Made by a program: the position numbers and the translations under genes. Shown here one piece after another: positions 26,850 through 34,959 of a stretch of 64,000 nucleotides of DNA. Source of the stretch: Nitrospirota bacterium (GTDB lineage Bacteria > Nitrospirota > JACRHJ01); NCBI GenBank assembly GCA_021784575.1, contig JAJYHX010000005.1, forward strand, positions 1 through 64,000. The letters are read 5' to 3'. A model generated the notes under the pieces. The model was given only the letters and a program-made list of their open reading frames with translations. It was not told the origin of the DNA and made no database searches. Position 1 is the stretch's first letter; each line of letters opens with the position of its first letter.

Positions 26850-27878
26850 TTAACCGTCTCCCCCGTCGCCCGCGGGTTTTGCGAGAAACTCCTGCGATAG
26901 AAGCGTCTGCGCGCCCTTTACGACAACTTCATCCTCCGGAGAAAAACCGCCGGATACGAACCATCCGCCGGACACGGGATATTCCGTGGAGACCTCCCGG
27001 CGCGTGAAGGTATCGGGGGCGGTTTTTACATACGCCCAGGCGCGTCCCTGCCACCAGACGACGGCGGAGGCCGGGACAAGAAGACCGCTTGCGCGCGGCC
27101 CCGTCGGGAATACGGCGGACGCGCTCATGCCGGGGAGAAGGCCGGTCTTCGCGGATGCGGCATAGAAAAAGCTCATCCCCTGAATCTGCGGGTTGGTTGC
27201 CGGGGCGCGGGAGATGAACCTTGCGGTTACAGCCTTACCCGAAGGCGCAATAATCCTAAGCCCGGACGGGGGCGCACTGGCGTTGTAACCCTGCGGCAGG
27301 GTAACCTGCAAGAGCACGTCCCGGCGGGTCTCCAGCCTTAAAAAGGGCTTCGTCTCGTTCCGTGCCCCGCCCGCGAGCGCTCTCCCAAACCGTTGGTTCG
27401 AGCCTGTCTCTATCGCCCTTAAATCCCCTTTTGCAAGCGCAAGGTCTGCCGTATCCATGCGGAAGGCCGCTCTTGCAGCCTGGTAATCTTTTAAAGAAAC
27501 GTTCTTCTCGCCGTAGAGCTTCTTCATCCGCTCATATTCCCCGCGCGTGGCTTCGAGGGCGGCCTCGGCCTTTTCCACCCCGCCACTGGCATCGAGATAA
27601 TTTTTTCTTAAGTTTATCAAGTCCCCGACGCCCTGCGCCGCCGCATAGGCATGGGTTTGTTCCCGGTAAACATAGGGTTTCGGAGCCGCCGTCTCTATAC
27701 CGGCGTTTTTCAGCATCTCGCGGCTTACGGTTACTGTGCCCGCCTGAGCCGAAGCGGGAACTGCTGGCGTTTCATGCTCTTCTTCCCTGCCGCCCGTCGG
27801 CAGGAAACGCCAGAGCAGAAATACGGCCAGGGCGGCAAGTATTAAAAGCGCAATTACGGTCTTGCTTCTTCGTGTCAT
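26850..27878 (-). CDS. RND efflux periplasmic adaptor (HlyD/CusB-like)
   Basis: This 342-residue membrane fusion protein has one N-terminal hydrophobic segment (about residues 8-27), a central alpha-helical hairpin (KAEAALEATRGEYERMKKLYGEKNVSLKDYQAARAAF) and a beta-barrel/C-terminal part (SASAVFPTG, LLVPASAVVWWQGRAWAYV). It links the RND pump to the TolC-like protein. It lacks the His- or Met-rich metal-binding N-terminus of some CusB proteins and is shorter than usual. Confidence 0.88.
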   Translation of the reverse strand: MTRRSKTVIALLILAALAVFLLWRFLPTGGREEEHETPAVPASAQAGTVTVSREMLKNAGIETAAPKPYVYREQTHAYAAAQGVGDLINLRKNYLDASGGVEKAEAALEATRGEYERMKKLYGEKNVSLKDYQAARAAFRMDTADLALAKGDLRAIETGSNQRFGRALAGGARNETKPFLRLETRRDVLLQVTLPQGYNASAPPSGLRIIAPSGKAVTARFISRAPATNPQIQGMSFFYAASAKTGLLPGMSASAVFPTGPRASGLLVPASAVVWWQGRAWAYVKTAPDTFTRREVSTEYPVSGGWFVSGGFSPEDEVVVKGAQTLLSQEFLAKPAGDGGDG

Positions 27879-27903
27879 GTTAATTCTCCGGTCCCATACC
27901 GAT

Positions 27904-29322
27904 TTACCGGCCCAAAGCCGGCCTGCCTGTCCGAGGCCGGCCGGCCGGCCGGGCTACCGGCTCCTCAAGGGCGTCTTCAAGAAGCCCAAGCGCCCTGTCC
28001 GCGTTTACGAGGCTCCCGAGGCGCAAAAGGCGCGCGTTTTCGTATTCCGTTTCGCCGCCGAGCAGCGCGAGGCGGTCTACCTCCCCGGCATCGAACGTGG
28101 ACTTGAGCGAGCGGACGGTTTTCCTTTTTTGCAGGACAAGCCGTTTGGCTCCGGCGAGCCTTCCAAGAGACGAGAGATAGATATTAACGGCCCGCCCAAG
28201 GTTTATTATCGCCCCGTCCTGTATGGCCTCAAATTTTGCGGCGGCCTCGGAGCGCGCGGCCTCGGCCTGCGCAATCGGCCCCTGGTTTTGGTTCAGCACG
28301 GGCAGTTCGATTGAGACGCCAAGCCCCCACTTGTTCTGCCCCTGGTCGTATTTATAGCCCGGCCCTATGTGGATGTCCGGGTATTGTTTCGCGATTTCGA
28401 GCTGAAGGCGGGACTGGCTCGCGGAGTATCGCGCCAGGGCTTCGAGTATGTCCGGGCGGTTCGTCAGGGCTTTTTGCCTGAGTCTTTGGAAAGAGAAACC
28501 GTAAAGCGGCGGAGGCGTATTGAAAAGGTCGACCGGGAGAGACACGCTGTTAAGCGCCGATACCGGGACGCCGATGGCGGAAGCGACATTCGTGCGCGCC
28601 TTGACAGCCCTGGAGGTTTCATCGCTGATTATAAGCATTATCTTCTCGTAGTCTATGGATGCCCGCGTTACGTCCGGCTCCGGGATTTCGCCGACTTTTT
28701 GCCGCTCCTTCATAATGCGGAGAACCTTTTCCTGCAATACCGCCTGCTTCGCTGCAATGGCCCCTCTTTGGATTGCGGCGAAATAATCGAGCAGCGCGCT
28801 CCTTAGCTTGCTCCGAACCTTCCATGCCGCCTCGGCCAGCGCATAGCGCGCGGCAAGTGTGCGCCCCTTTGCTTCGGCGATGCGGTAGCCGCGCTTCCCG
28901 GCGGTCTCGATCGGAATATCGAAAGAGAAGCCCAGCACCCAAGGCTCCGAGCCGGACGAGAGGTTAGTCACGTATTGGGGTGAAACGCTTACGGAGGGGT
29001 TTGGTCGCTCTCCGGCGGTTACGACTGAGGCCTGTGCCTCTTTGAGCCTCCAACGCGCGGTATCGAGGCCGGGGTTGTAATAAAACGCCGCAAGCGAAAG
29101 GGTGTTCATATCCCATTTCGCGGGCGGCCAGGGGCTTATTTTTCTTCGGAGGTTTTTTTCGATGAATTTCTCAAGCGCCGGGCTGGAAAGGGAACGGTTT
29201 TCAAACTGCCGGGCTGTCTTTTCGGGCAGGAGCGGTTTCGGGGTGTATATTGCACATCCGGCGAGAAAAGCGAGGACGGCCATGACAGCGGCGGCCATCC
29301 CCGGCCTTGAGATGTTCGGCAT
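27904..29322 (-). CDS. TolC-family outer membrane efflux lipoprotein
   Basis: This 472-residue protein forms the outer membrane channel of the pump. The start MPNISRPGMAAAVMAVLAFLAGC gives a lipoprotein signal with the acylated Cys in LAGC. The body shows the two OEP repeats, with coiled segments and SASQSRLQLEIAKQYPDIHIGPGYKYDQG. The ATG at 29322 is chosen over a TTG at 29340, because TATACT lies at 29330-29335 and would start transcription at the ATG. The C-terminus (Arg-Pro-Ala-Gly-Arg-Pro and Thr-Gly-Arg-Pro-Ala) is built from degenerate copies of the dispersed palindrome. It is first in the operon with adaptor and pump. Confidence 0.88.
   Translation of the reverse strand: MPNISRPGMAAAVMAVLAFLAGCAIYTPKPLLPEKTARQFENRSLSSPALEKFIEKNLRRKISPWPPAKWDMNTLSLAAFYYNPGLDTARWRLKEAQASVVTAGERPNPSVSVSPQYVTNLSSGSEPWVLGFSFDIPIETAGKRGYRIAEAKGRTLAARYALAEAAWKVRSKLRSALLDYFAAIQRGAIAAKQAVLQEKVLRIMKERQKVGEIPEPDVTRASIDYEKIMLIISDETSRAVKARTNVASAIGVPVSALNSVSLPVDLFNTPPPLYGFSFQRLRQKALTNRPDILEALARYSASQSRLQLEIAKQYPDIHIGPGYKYDQGQNKWGLGVSIELPVLNQNQGPIAQAEAARSEAAAKFEAIQDGAIINLGRAVNIYLSSLGRLAGAKRLVLQKRKTVRSLKSTFDAGEVDRLALLGGETEYENARLLRLGSLVNADRALGLLEDALEEPVARPAGRPRTGRPALGR
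27907..27960. repeat. Degenerate palindrome copies at the tolC 3' end
   Basis: This 54-base stretch has GCCGGCC tracts, a CCGGTAG-type half (27955-27960 read from the minus strand) and CAGGCAGGCCGGC. On the minus strand it encodes the last residues of the TolC-like protein, with repeated Gly-Arg-Pro. It appears to be two diverged or nested copies of the element. Confidence 0.5.
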
Positions 29323-29329
29323 CCGGAAA

Positions 29330-29335
29330 GTATAA
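29330..29335 (-). promoter_or_regulatory. Candidate -10 box for a leaderless tolC message
   Basis: TATACT on the minus strand ends eight bases from the A of the ATG. The -35 region is unclear. No ribosome-binding site precedes the ATG. Confidence 0.4.
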
Positions 29336-29373
29336 CACAATCTGAACCGGGAAGAAAAAAAATTCCCCGGCGG

Positions 29374-30162
29374 CTAATGGCCTCCCAGCACCTGGCGCCA
29401 CATCTGTATGCCGGTGATGACGATAAGCACTGCGATTGCGTAGCGCAGGTTCCTGGTGTTTATCCGCCTGCTCAGCCGCCCGCCTATCTGCGCTCCGGGC
29501 ACGGCGCCCGCCACGAGCGCAATCGCATAGGGCCATATCACCTGTCCCGTTGCGATCTTCCCAAGCGTGCCCATCACGGCGCTCATGAACACGATGCCAA
29601 GCATGCTGCCTATCGTTATGCGCGTCGGGATATTGAGGAGATATATCATTATCGGGATGAACATAAACGCCCCGCCCGCGCCCACCATCCCCGCGAAACC
29701 GCCGACGGCGAGACTTATAACCGCCGCGAGGGGCCTGTTGTATTTTATCTCGTCCGGCGAAAGGTCCTCTCCCTGCTCGCGTTTCGGCACGAACATCACG
29801 ACCGCCGATATGATCGCAAGGGTTGCGAAGACGGCAAGGAGGAACTCGCTTTTCGCGTGTTTGGAATAGACCGCGCCGACGAGATTGCCCGCCGCTCCGA
29901 ATACACCGATATACAGAAGCAGGGACTTGCTTACCAGCTTGTTCTTGTGATGCGCAACAAGGCCCGAAACAGACGCCGCGAGCACCTGCACCATGCTTAT
30001 CGCCGACACGTGTTTCATGTCGAGATGTCCTGCGCCCATCATGGGCGGGACGTAAAGAAGGAGCGGGATCATGAATATGGCCCCGCCAAGACCAAGAAGC
30101 CCGGAAAGAAACCCGCCTCCCAGCCCCAGGAGAACGAGCGCTGCCAGAAACGATATTCCCAT
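29374..30162 (-). CDS. TauE/SafE family permease (sulfite exporter-like)
   Basis: This 262-residue inner-membrane protein has the two-fold TauE/SafE pattern: GGGFLSGLLGLGGAIFMIPLLL in the first half and GGFAGMVGAGGAFMFIPIMIY in the second, with about eight membrane segments. Family members move sulfite, sulfoacetate or other organic anions; the substrate here is unknown. AAAGGAG eight bases upstream supports the ATG at 30162 rather than a GTG at 30183. It is downstream of the ArsR and DUF5714 genes on the same strand. Confidence 0.88.
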   Translation of the reverse strand: MGISFLAALVLLGLGGGFLSGLLGLGGAIFMIPLLLYVPPMMGAGHLDMKHVSAISMVQVLAASVSGLVAHHKNKLVSKSLLLYIGVFGAAGNLVGAVYSKHAKSEFLLAVFATLAIISAVVMFVPKREQGEDLSPDEIKYNRPLAAVISLAVGGFAGMVGAGGAFMFIPIMIYLLNIPTRITIGSMLGIVFMSAVMGTLGKIATGQVIWPYAIALVAGAVPGAQIGGRLSRRINTRNLRYAIAVLIVITGIQMWRQVLGGH

Positions 30163-30210
30163 CGCCTTCGCTCCTTTCGCCACAAGTCCTTTAACAGCCC
30201 GGCCGGCCGC

Positions 30211-31017
30211 TCATACCCTATCGGGCGCGGCCTTAAGCTTCAGGCCGATTCCCTTCGCCGCCCGAGCCTCTTCCTTTGTCTTTGGGAAATACGCGCACCT
30301 CGAGCCGTGGCAGTGGTTGCCGCGCTTGAAGTGATGGCAGATTATCCTCTCTTTGTGTATCGGGAGCCTGACGTTAAAATACTCCTTGGCCATCTGACAG
30401 CCGACGGTCAGCGCCGTGCGCACGAAGTCCTTGTCGCAGCATGGCCCGCCCTCGGCGGCTATGGCCTCGGTCGCCCTTGCCATCGCCATTAGCGTCATGC
30501 CGTATTCCCTGTCCTTGTCGCAGCTTGAGCCGAGTATTACGCTGAAGCCCGCGGCAAGCCCCGACGCTATACCGCACGTCCCGGCGAGCCCGCAATACGC
30601 GGCCTTTGAAATCGTGTTGGCGCGCCGCATGGCGTCGATTACCTGCGCGTCGGTTACATTCAGGCTTCCTTCGTTCCTCAGGGCGGACATGAATGCCCCG
30701 GCGGTAATAAATGCGTGTTCACAGCCTGTCATCGGTATAGCCGGACTGTCCATCATCGCCTCAGCCGTGGCGAACGGGTCTTTAGACTTTGCCGCCAGCG
30801 CCATTTCCCTGATTACCTCAAATGCCCCGGCCTTGTGGCATGTGTCGCAGATGTAATGGCCCTTCTCGCATGAGACGTAGCCCTGCTCCACCCTGCCGCA
30901 GTGGCCGCACGTGAACTCTTTCGGCTCCTGGAAATAGACAATCCTGCCGCCGCAGACGAAGCACTTGTCCTTGCCCGTTCCTTCGCTCCCTGCCGGAGAA
31001 CAACAGCACTCGCTCAT
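30211..31017 (-). CDS. DUF5714 cysteine-rich protein
   Basis: This 268-residue protein starts with MSECCCSP and a zinc-ribbon-like part (KCFVCGGRIVYF, FTCGHCGRVE, CEKGHYICDTCHKAG). An alpha-helical body follows with TGCEHAFITAGAF and several conserved Cys. The ending HHFKRGNHCHGSRCAYFP is also Cys/His-rich. I recognise it as DUF5714, found mostly in anaerobes and of unknown function. The many cysteines suggest metal binding or redox chemistry. It lies between the ArsR regulator and the TauE/SafE permease, 10 and 48 bases from each, so the three are likely one operon. Confidence 0.75.
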   Translation of the reverse strand: MSECCCSPAGSEGTGKDKCFVCGGRIVYFQEPKEFTCGHCGRVEQGYVSCEKGHYICDTCHKAGAFEVIREMALAAKSKDPFATAEAMMDSPAIPMTGCEHAFITAGAFMSALRNEGSLNVTDAQVIDAMRRANTISKAAYCGLAGTCGIASGLAAGFSVILGSSCDKDREYGMTLMAMARATEAIAAEGGPCCDKDFVRTALTVGCQMAKEYFNVRLPIHKERIICHHFKRGNHCHGSRCAYFPKTKEEARAAKGIGLKLKAAPDRV

Positions 31018-31027
31018 GTAAAGCTCC

Positions 31028-31394
31028 TTATTGTTGATTTGTCGTATGCGCGCTTACGGAAGTCGCGGCCTTTTTCGGCTGCGTATGCGGCCTTGCCGGA
31101 CAGCACGCCGGCGCGGGCAGCGGCTCGTCGTATTTCTTCTTCAGCAATACGAGTATGTCGATTACGCGCGGATCCCTAAGGAAGTAGCACCGAAGCTTCC
31201 CGTCCACATAATAATCCACCAGGCCAAAGCGCCTGAGAATAGACAGGTGCTGCGAGACGTTGGACTGCCCGACGCCAAGAAGTCCTTCGATGTCGGAGAC
31301 GCATAAGACCTCGGCTTCGAGTTTCCTTAAGATTTCGAGCCTCGCCGGGTGCGCGACGATTTTCAGAAGCTCTGCGGTATCCTTCAGGCCTTCC
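31028..31394 (-). CDS. ArsR family transcriptional repressor
   Basis: This regulator of about 122 residues (TTG start at 31396) has a winged helix with IVAHPARLEILRKL, VLCVSDIEGLLGVGQSNVSQHLSILRRFGLVDYY. The LCVSDIE segment matches the ELCVCDL metal-site helix of ArsR but keeps only one cysteine; a CC pair occurs in the C-terminal tail (PACCPA). It might respond to arsenite, a metal or a thiol-reactive compound. AAGGAGA lies nine bases from the TTG. An inverted repeat in its upstream region may be its own operator. Confidence 0.85.
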
Positions 31395-31428
31395 AAGTGG
31401 ATGTTTCTCCTTGCCGGTTACGTATTAA

Positions 31429-31449
31429 AATATTACAAGATGTAAATAT
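31429..31449 (-). promoter_or_regulatory. Candidate ArsR operator overlapping its promoter
   Basis: TTACA-AGA-TGTAA (31433-31445) is an inverted repeat, extended by ATA/TAT on both sides. On the minus strand it contains TAATAT, a possible -10 box. It lies about 35 bases upstream of the ArsR-type gene, the usual place for autoregulation. Confidence 0.45.
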
Positions 31450-31606
31450 GTATACACGAGAGGGAGGCGCATGTCAAATGAAATTCCAACGGACCGACGG
31501 AAATTCACGGCTCCGATTCGGCTGATTTTATGGCTGCGGGGGCGGGTTTCAGGGCCTCCCGGCATGGGGCAAAGAGGGCAAAAATGCCGGGTATTCCGGC
31601 CTAAAA

Positions 31607-31653
31607 AACCGTTTAAAAAAACGGTTGACTATGGAAGTTCAAGGTGTTATCCT
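31607..31653 (+). promoter_or_regulatory. MFS pump promoter with palindromic operator on the -35 box
   Basis: TTGACT (31625-31630), a 17-base spacer and TATCCT (31648-31653) form the promoter. A perfect inverted repeat AACCGTTT-AAAA-AAACGGTT (31607-31626) overlaps the first two bases of the -35 box, which suggests a repressor or activator site. The regulator is not obvious in the window. Confidence 0.55.
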
Positions 31654-31697
31654 GCATAGTTGTTTTAATACCCACCCGAGGCTTACAAGACGTTGCA

Positions 31698-31796
31698 ATG
31701 AATGAGAAAACCGAGCTTAAGGCGGGCCCCCGCATATTCTTAAGGGCCCGTTTTTATTCACATCCCCGGCGGGGATGCCGGAAAGGAGGCGAATAA
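31698..31796 (+). CDS. Possible leader peptide in the MFS pump leader (32 codons)
   Basis: A short frame from ATG 31698 to TAA 31794-31796 runs through the terminator hairpin of the leader. It has several Arg codons and no good ribosome-binding site. If translated it could couple ribosome stalling to read-through into the efflux gene, but this is only a possibility. Confidence 0.2.
   Translation: MNEKTELKAGPRIFLRARFYSHPRRGCRKGGE
31723..31756 (+). terminator. Attenuator-like hairpin in the MFS pump leader
   Basis: Arms CGGGCCC (31723-31729) and GGGCCCG (31744-31750) with a 14-nt loop are followed by TTTTTATT. It lies about 90 bases after the predicted transcript start and 150 bases before the pump gene, so it looks like a conditional terminator. 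A second weaker hairpin with a TTTT tail sits near 31830-31855. No known riboswitch class was recognised. Confidence 0.6.
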
Positions 31797-31904
31797 GCGC
31801 AGGCGGAGATTCCGCTATAACCTGAGGCGCCAGAGAACCTTCTGGCCTTTTGTCTATATGATCGCGGCAATTTAAAGGGATATGTCTTAAAAAGGAGTAA
31901 AATC

Positions 31905-33407
31905 ATGCAGTTTCCTCATCCGTATTTTTCATCCAAGCCCAGCTGGAAGTGGTTCATCCTGATAAACGTCTTAATAGGCGCCACAATGTCCGCCCTCGAC
32001 GTCAGCATCGTTAACGTTGCCATGCCGACCCTGAAAGTCTATTTCAATACGTCCATGGCGACCATAGAATGGGTGGCAATGGCCTATATGCTCACACTTA
32101 CGGTCTTCCTCCCGTTTTTCGGAAGGCTCGCCGACATGATGGGCCGCTCAAAGCTGTATAACATAGGCTTCGTCATATTCACGATAGGGTCGGTGCTCTG
32201 CGGCGCTGCGACGTCCGCCATGTTCATAATCCTGGCGCGTATCCTTCAGGCCGTCGGCGCGGGCCTTCTCCAGGCCAATTCCGTCGCGATAATCACGCAG
32301 GCATTCCCCGGCAACGAAAGAGGCAAGGCCATAGGCATACAAGGCGCCGTCCAGGCGATCGCGATGGCCGTCGGGCCTTTCGTTGGAGGCATTCTTATAT
32401 CAAACTGGAACTGGCGGTGGGTTTTCTTCATTAACCTCCCGATTGGCATCATCGGCACCTTCGCCGGTCTCCTTATCCTCCCCAGGCAGGAGCAAGCTGG
32501 CAAGAAAGAGAAGATCGATTACCTGGGCACGGCCCTTTTCGCATCGGGTCTTGCGTTCCTCGTGCTGGCGTTCAACAACGTCGGGAAACTCGGATGGGGC
32601 TCACCCGTTGTCATGGGCTACTTTGCGGGGGCGTGCGTGCTTCTGCCCGCGTTTGTCTTTACGGAGTTTAAGGTGGATGCTCCCATGATGGACCTGAAGC
32701 TCTTCAAGAACTGGACCTTCACTACCGGGAACCTGACAGGTATGCTTTCCTATTACGTCATGTTCGCGGTACTTTTCCTGATGCCGTTCTATTTCGAGAA
32801 CGTGATGAATTACAGCCCGGCGAAGGCGGGCAGCCTCCTTACCCCCATCCCGCTCGCCATGGCCGTCGTGGCACCCTATGCCGGCCACATATCCGACAAA
32901 CACGGGCCGCGAATAATGACGTCCGCCGGTATGCTGGTGGCGGCGCTTTCATGTTTTGCCTTTATGTTCCTGGGGCCGCAGTCCAGCCTGTTCGTCATGA
33001 TCGGCGAGCTGGTCCTGCTCGGCATCGGCATGGGGTTGTTCACGCCTCCAAACAACAGCGCCATAATGGGCGCCGCCCCGAAGGACAAGCTTGGCCTTGC
33101 GGGCGGCCTTCTGAACATGATGAGGTCCCTTGGACTTATCTTCGGCGTGGATATTTCCGGTCTGATATTTACCAAGCTTGAGCGCACCAGCCTGGCCAGT
33201 CAGGGTTACCCCAACGCCCAGCACGTGTTCAGGGAGCCGAGCATACCGCTTGCCGTCAAGGACAGCGCGTTCATGCACGGTTTTATGATAGTCATGATCA
33301 CGCTCCTGCTGCTGACTGCCGTCTCCACCTTCCTGTCGATTATGAGGAAGAGCGAGGCGATAGACGCCGAGGCCGCGGCGGCGGCAAGGGAGTTTGCGGG
33401 AGAGTAA
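31905..33407 (+). CDS. MFS multidrug efflux transporter, DHA2 (EmrB/QacA-type)
   Basis: This 500-residue inner-membrane transporter has 14 hydrophobic segments. Early MSALDVSIVNVAMPTL is the DHA2 motif (D1), followed by GRLADMMGRSKLY (motif A) and GAVQAIAMAVGPFVGGIL (motif C of drug-proton antiporters). Motif SDKHGPRIM marks the second half. It should export hydrophobic drugs in exchange for protons; no EmrA adaptor is adjacent. AAAAAGGAG lies seven bases before the ATG. The long leader with a palindromic operator and terminator suggests inducible expression. Confidence 0.9.
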   Translation: MQFPHPYFSSKPSWKWFILINVLIGATMSALDVSIVNVAMPTLKVYFNTSMATIEWVAMAYMLTLTVFLPFFGRLADMMGRSKLYNIGFVIFTIGSVLCGAATSAMFIILARILQAVGAGLLQANSVAIITQAFPGNERGKAIGIQGAVQAIAMAVGPFVGGILISNWNWRWVFFINLPIGIIGTFAGLLILPRQEQAGKKEKIDYLGTALFASGLAFLVLAFNNVGKLGWGSPVVMGYFAGACVLLPAFVFTEFKVDAPMMDLKLFKNWTFTTGNLTGMLSYYVMFAVLFLMPFYFENVMNYSPAKAGSLLTPIPLAMAVVAPYAGHISDKHGPRIMTSAGMLVAALSCFAFMFLGPQSSLFVMIGELVLLGIGMGLFTPPNNSAIMGAAPKDKLGLAGGLLNMMRSLGLIFGVDISGLIFTKLERTSLASQGYPNAQHVFREPSIPLAVKDSAFMHGFMIVMITLLLLTAVSTFLSIMRKSEAIDAEAAAAAREFAGE

Positions 33408-33440
33408 ATATCGCCTCCAAACGGGCTGTGCAACCAAAAG

Positions 33441-33471
33441 AGGGCTGCCGTTTTCGGCAGTCCTTTTTTTT
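33441..33471 (+). terminator. Intrinsic terminator after the MFS pump
   Basis: AGGGCTGCCG-TTTT-CGGCAGTCCT forms a 10-bp stem with one G-T pair, followed by seven T residues. Confidence 0.9.
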
Positions 33472-33551
33472 ATTGCATCGAAAAGGGTTTTACAGCCGGG
33501 GACATACGTATTAAACTTATATCATGTGAATCTTACACGAGGGAGGCTGCC

Positions 33552-34109
33552 ATGTTCCAGAACAGATTGCGCATATTTCTTCTCTTGGGAGTGGTCCTGT
33601 TGTTCGCGTCTTCGTGCGCATATCCCATCGCCCAGAGATTCCGTCGGCAGGCCAAGCCCGGCCTTACCTTCGGGATGGTAAAGAGTAAGCCCGACGCATA
33701 CAGGGGCGACATGGTGATATGGGGCGGCATGATTATAAAGACCGTCAACGACTCCAAGGGCAGCGAGATATACGTTCTCGAAACGCCGCTCCACTACGGC
33801 GAAGAGCCAATGCCCACAGAATACTCCCGCGGCCGTTTCATAGCCGGGACCAGGTCTTACATGGATCCCTTGGTATACCGGAAGGGAAGGATTGTCACGG
33901 TAGCGGGCGTGGTCGTGGGCCAAAGGAGCGTGTTACAGGAAAACAGGCCGACCTATGCCTACCCCGTCATACAGATACGACAGATTAGTCTCTGGAGAAG
34001 ACGGAGATATTATTATTACCCGTATTACCCATACTATCCATACGGCTGGTATGGGTCGTACGGGGACTACGGCCCATACTGGGGCTATGGGCCATACTGG
34101 GGCTACTAA
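33552..34109 (+). CDS. Slp family outer membrane lipoprotein with Tyr-rich tail
   Basis: This 185-residue protein has a lipoprotein signal (hydrophobic core to FASSCAYP, Cys about residue 22). It has the Slp domain motifs FGMVKSKPDAYRGDMVIWGG, ETPLHYGEEP, RFIAGTRSYMDPLVYRKGR and TVAGVVVGQR. Slp proteins are outer-membrane lipoproteins induced by starvation or acid in enterobacteria. The last 35 residues are an unusual run of Tyr, Pro, Gly and Trp after RRRR, encoded by short direct repeats. GAGGGAGG precedes the ATG. A TauE/SafE gene follows 13 bases later. Confidence 0.88.
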   Translation: MFQNRLRIFLLLGVVLLFASSCAYPIAQRFRRQAKPGLTFGMVKSKPDAYRGDMVIWGGMIIKTVNDSKGSEIYVLETPLHYGEEPMPTEYSRGRFIAGTRSYMDPLVYRKGRIVTVAGVVVGQRSVLQENRPTYAYPVIQIRQISLWRRRRYYYYPYYPYYPYGWYGSYGDYGPYWGYGPYWGY

Positions 34110-34122
34110 GACAAGAGGAAGC

Positions 34123-34959
34123 GTGGATACGCTTTACATTACACTCCTGATACTGGCCGGGTCGCTGCTCGCGGGCTTTTTCGGCGCGATGACCGGGCTT
34201 GGGGGCGGGGTGATAATCGTCCCGATGCTCACTCTCGCCTTCGGCGTGAACATACGCTATGCCGTGGGGGCCTCGCTCGTATCGATAATCGCGACTTCCT
34301 CCGGAGCGGCGGCGGCATATGTTCGTGAGGGATACACGAATATACGGGTTGCGATGTTCCTTGAAATAGCCACGACGTTCGGGGCGCTCTTCGGGGCCTT
34401 TATCGCGGCGAGGATTTCGACATCGGCGATCAGCATAATCTTCGGGATTGTCCTGATATACTCCGCTTTTCTCTCCAGGCATCCGCCGAGGAAGTCTGGG
34501 GCCGAAAAGCCCGGCCTCGTGGCCGCAAGGCTCAGGATGGATTCCGATTATCCCTCCTCGGAGGGGCGCACAAGCTATCATGTCGGCAATGTGCCTGCCG
34601 GTTTCGGGATAATGCTCGCGGCGGGCGGGCTATCGGGCCTTCTTGGAATCGGCTCCGGGGCCGTGAAGGTCCTGGCGATGGACCGCGCAATGAAGCTCCC
34701 TTTCAAGGTGTCCACCACGACGAGCAATTTTATGATAGGCGTTACAGCGGCCGCAAGCGCCGGGGCATACCTGCACCTCGGCTACATCGACCCCGGCCTT
34801 GCGATGCCCGTTATGCTCGGAGTTCTCCTTGGCTCCTGGGTTGGCGCAAGGGCGCTTGTCAGGACAAAAACCGTAAAGCTGCGGACTCTCTTCAGCGTCG
34901 TCATTGCCGTCATGGCGCTTGAGATGATATATAACGGCATTGCAGGCGGCGCGAAATGA
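34123..34959 (+). CDS. TauE/SafE family permease (second copy)
   Basis: This 278-residue permease has the two repeats FFGAMTGLGGGVIIVPMLTL and LSGLLGIGSGAVKVLAMD, with about eight membrane segments. It differs from the copy at 29374 and belongs to the group often paired with DUF1634 proteins, as here. The start is GTG 34123 with GAGGAA just before it; a longer frame from 33955 runs through the Slp gene and is rejected. The substrate is unknown. The next gene overlaps its stop by four bases. Confidence 0.87.
   Translation: MDTLYITLLILAGSLLAGFFGAMTGLGGGVIIVPMLTLAFGVNIRYAVGASLVSIIATSSGAAAAYVREGYTNIRVAMFLEIATTFGALFGAFIAARISTSAISIIFGIVLIYSAFLSRHPPRKSGAEKPGLVAARLRMDSDYPSSEGRTSYHVGNVPAGFGIMLAAGGLSGLLGIGSGAVKVLAMDRAMKLPFKVSTTTSNFMIGVTAAASAGAYLHLGYIDPGLAMPVMLGVLLGSWVGARALVRTKTVKLRTLFSVVIAVMALEMIYNGIAGGAK

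Noticed and set aside
29377-30492. Plus-strand frame of 371 codons opposite the TauE/SafE and DUF5714 genes
   Set aside because: Rich in His, Arg and Tyr with no recognisable domain; it spans two real minus-strand genes.
31660-31904. Known riboswitch in the MFS leader (guanidine, fluoride, yybP-ykoY classes considered)
   Set aside because: None of the conserved blocks of these classes could be found; only a generic terminator-like hairpin is supported.
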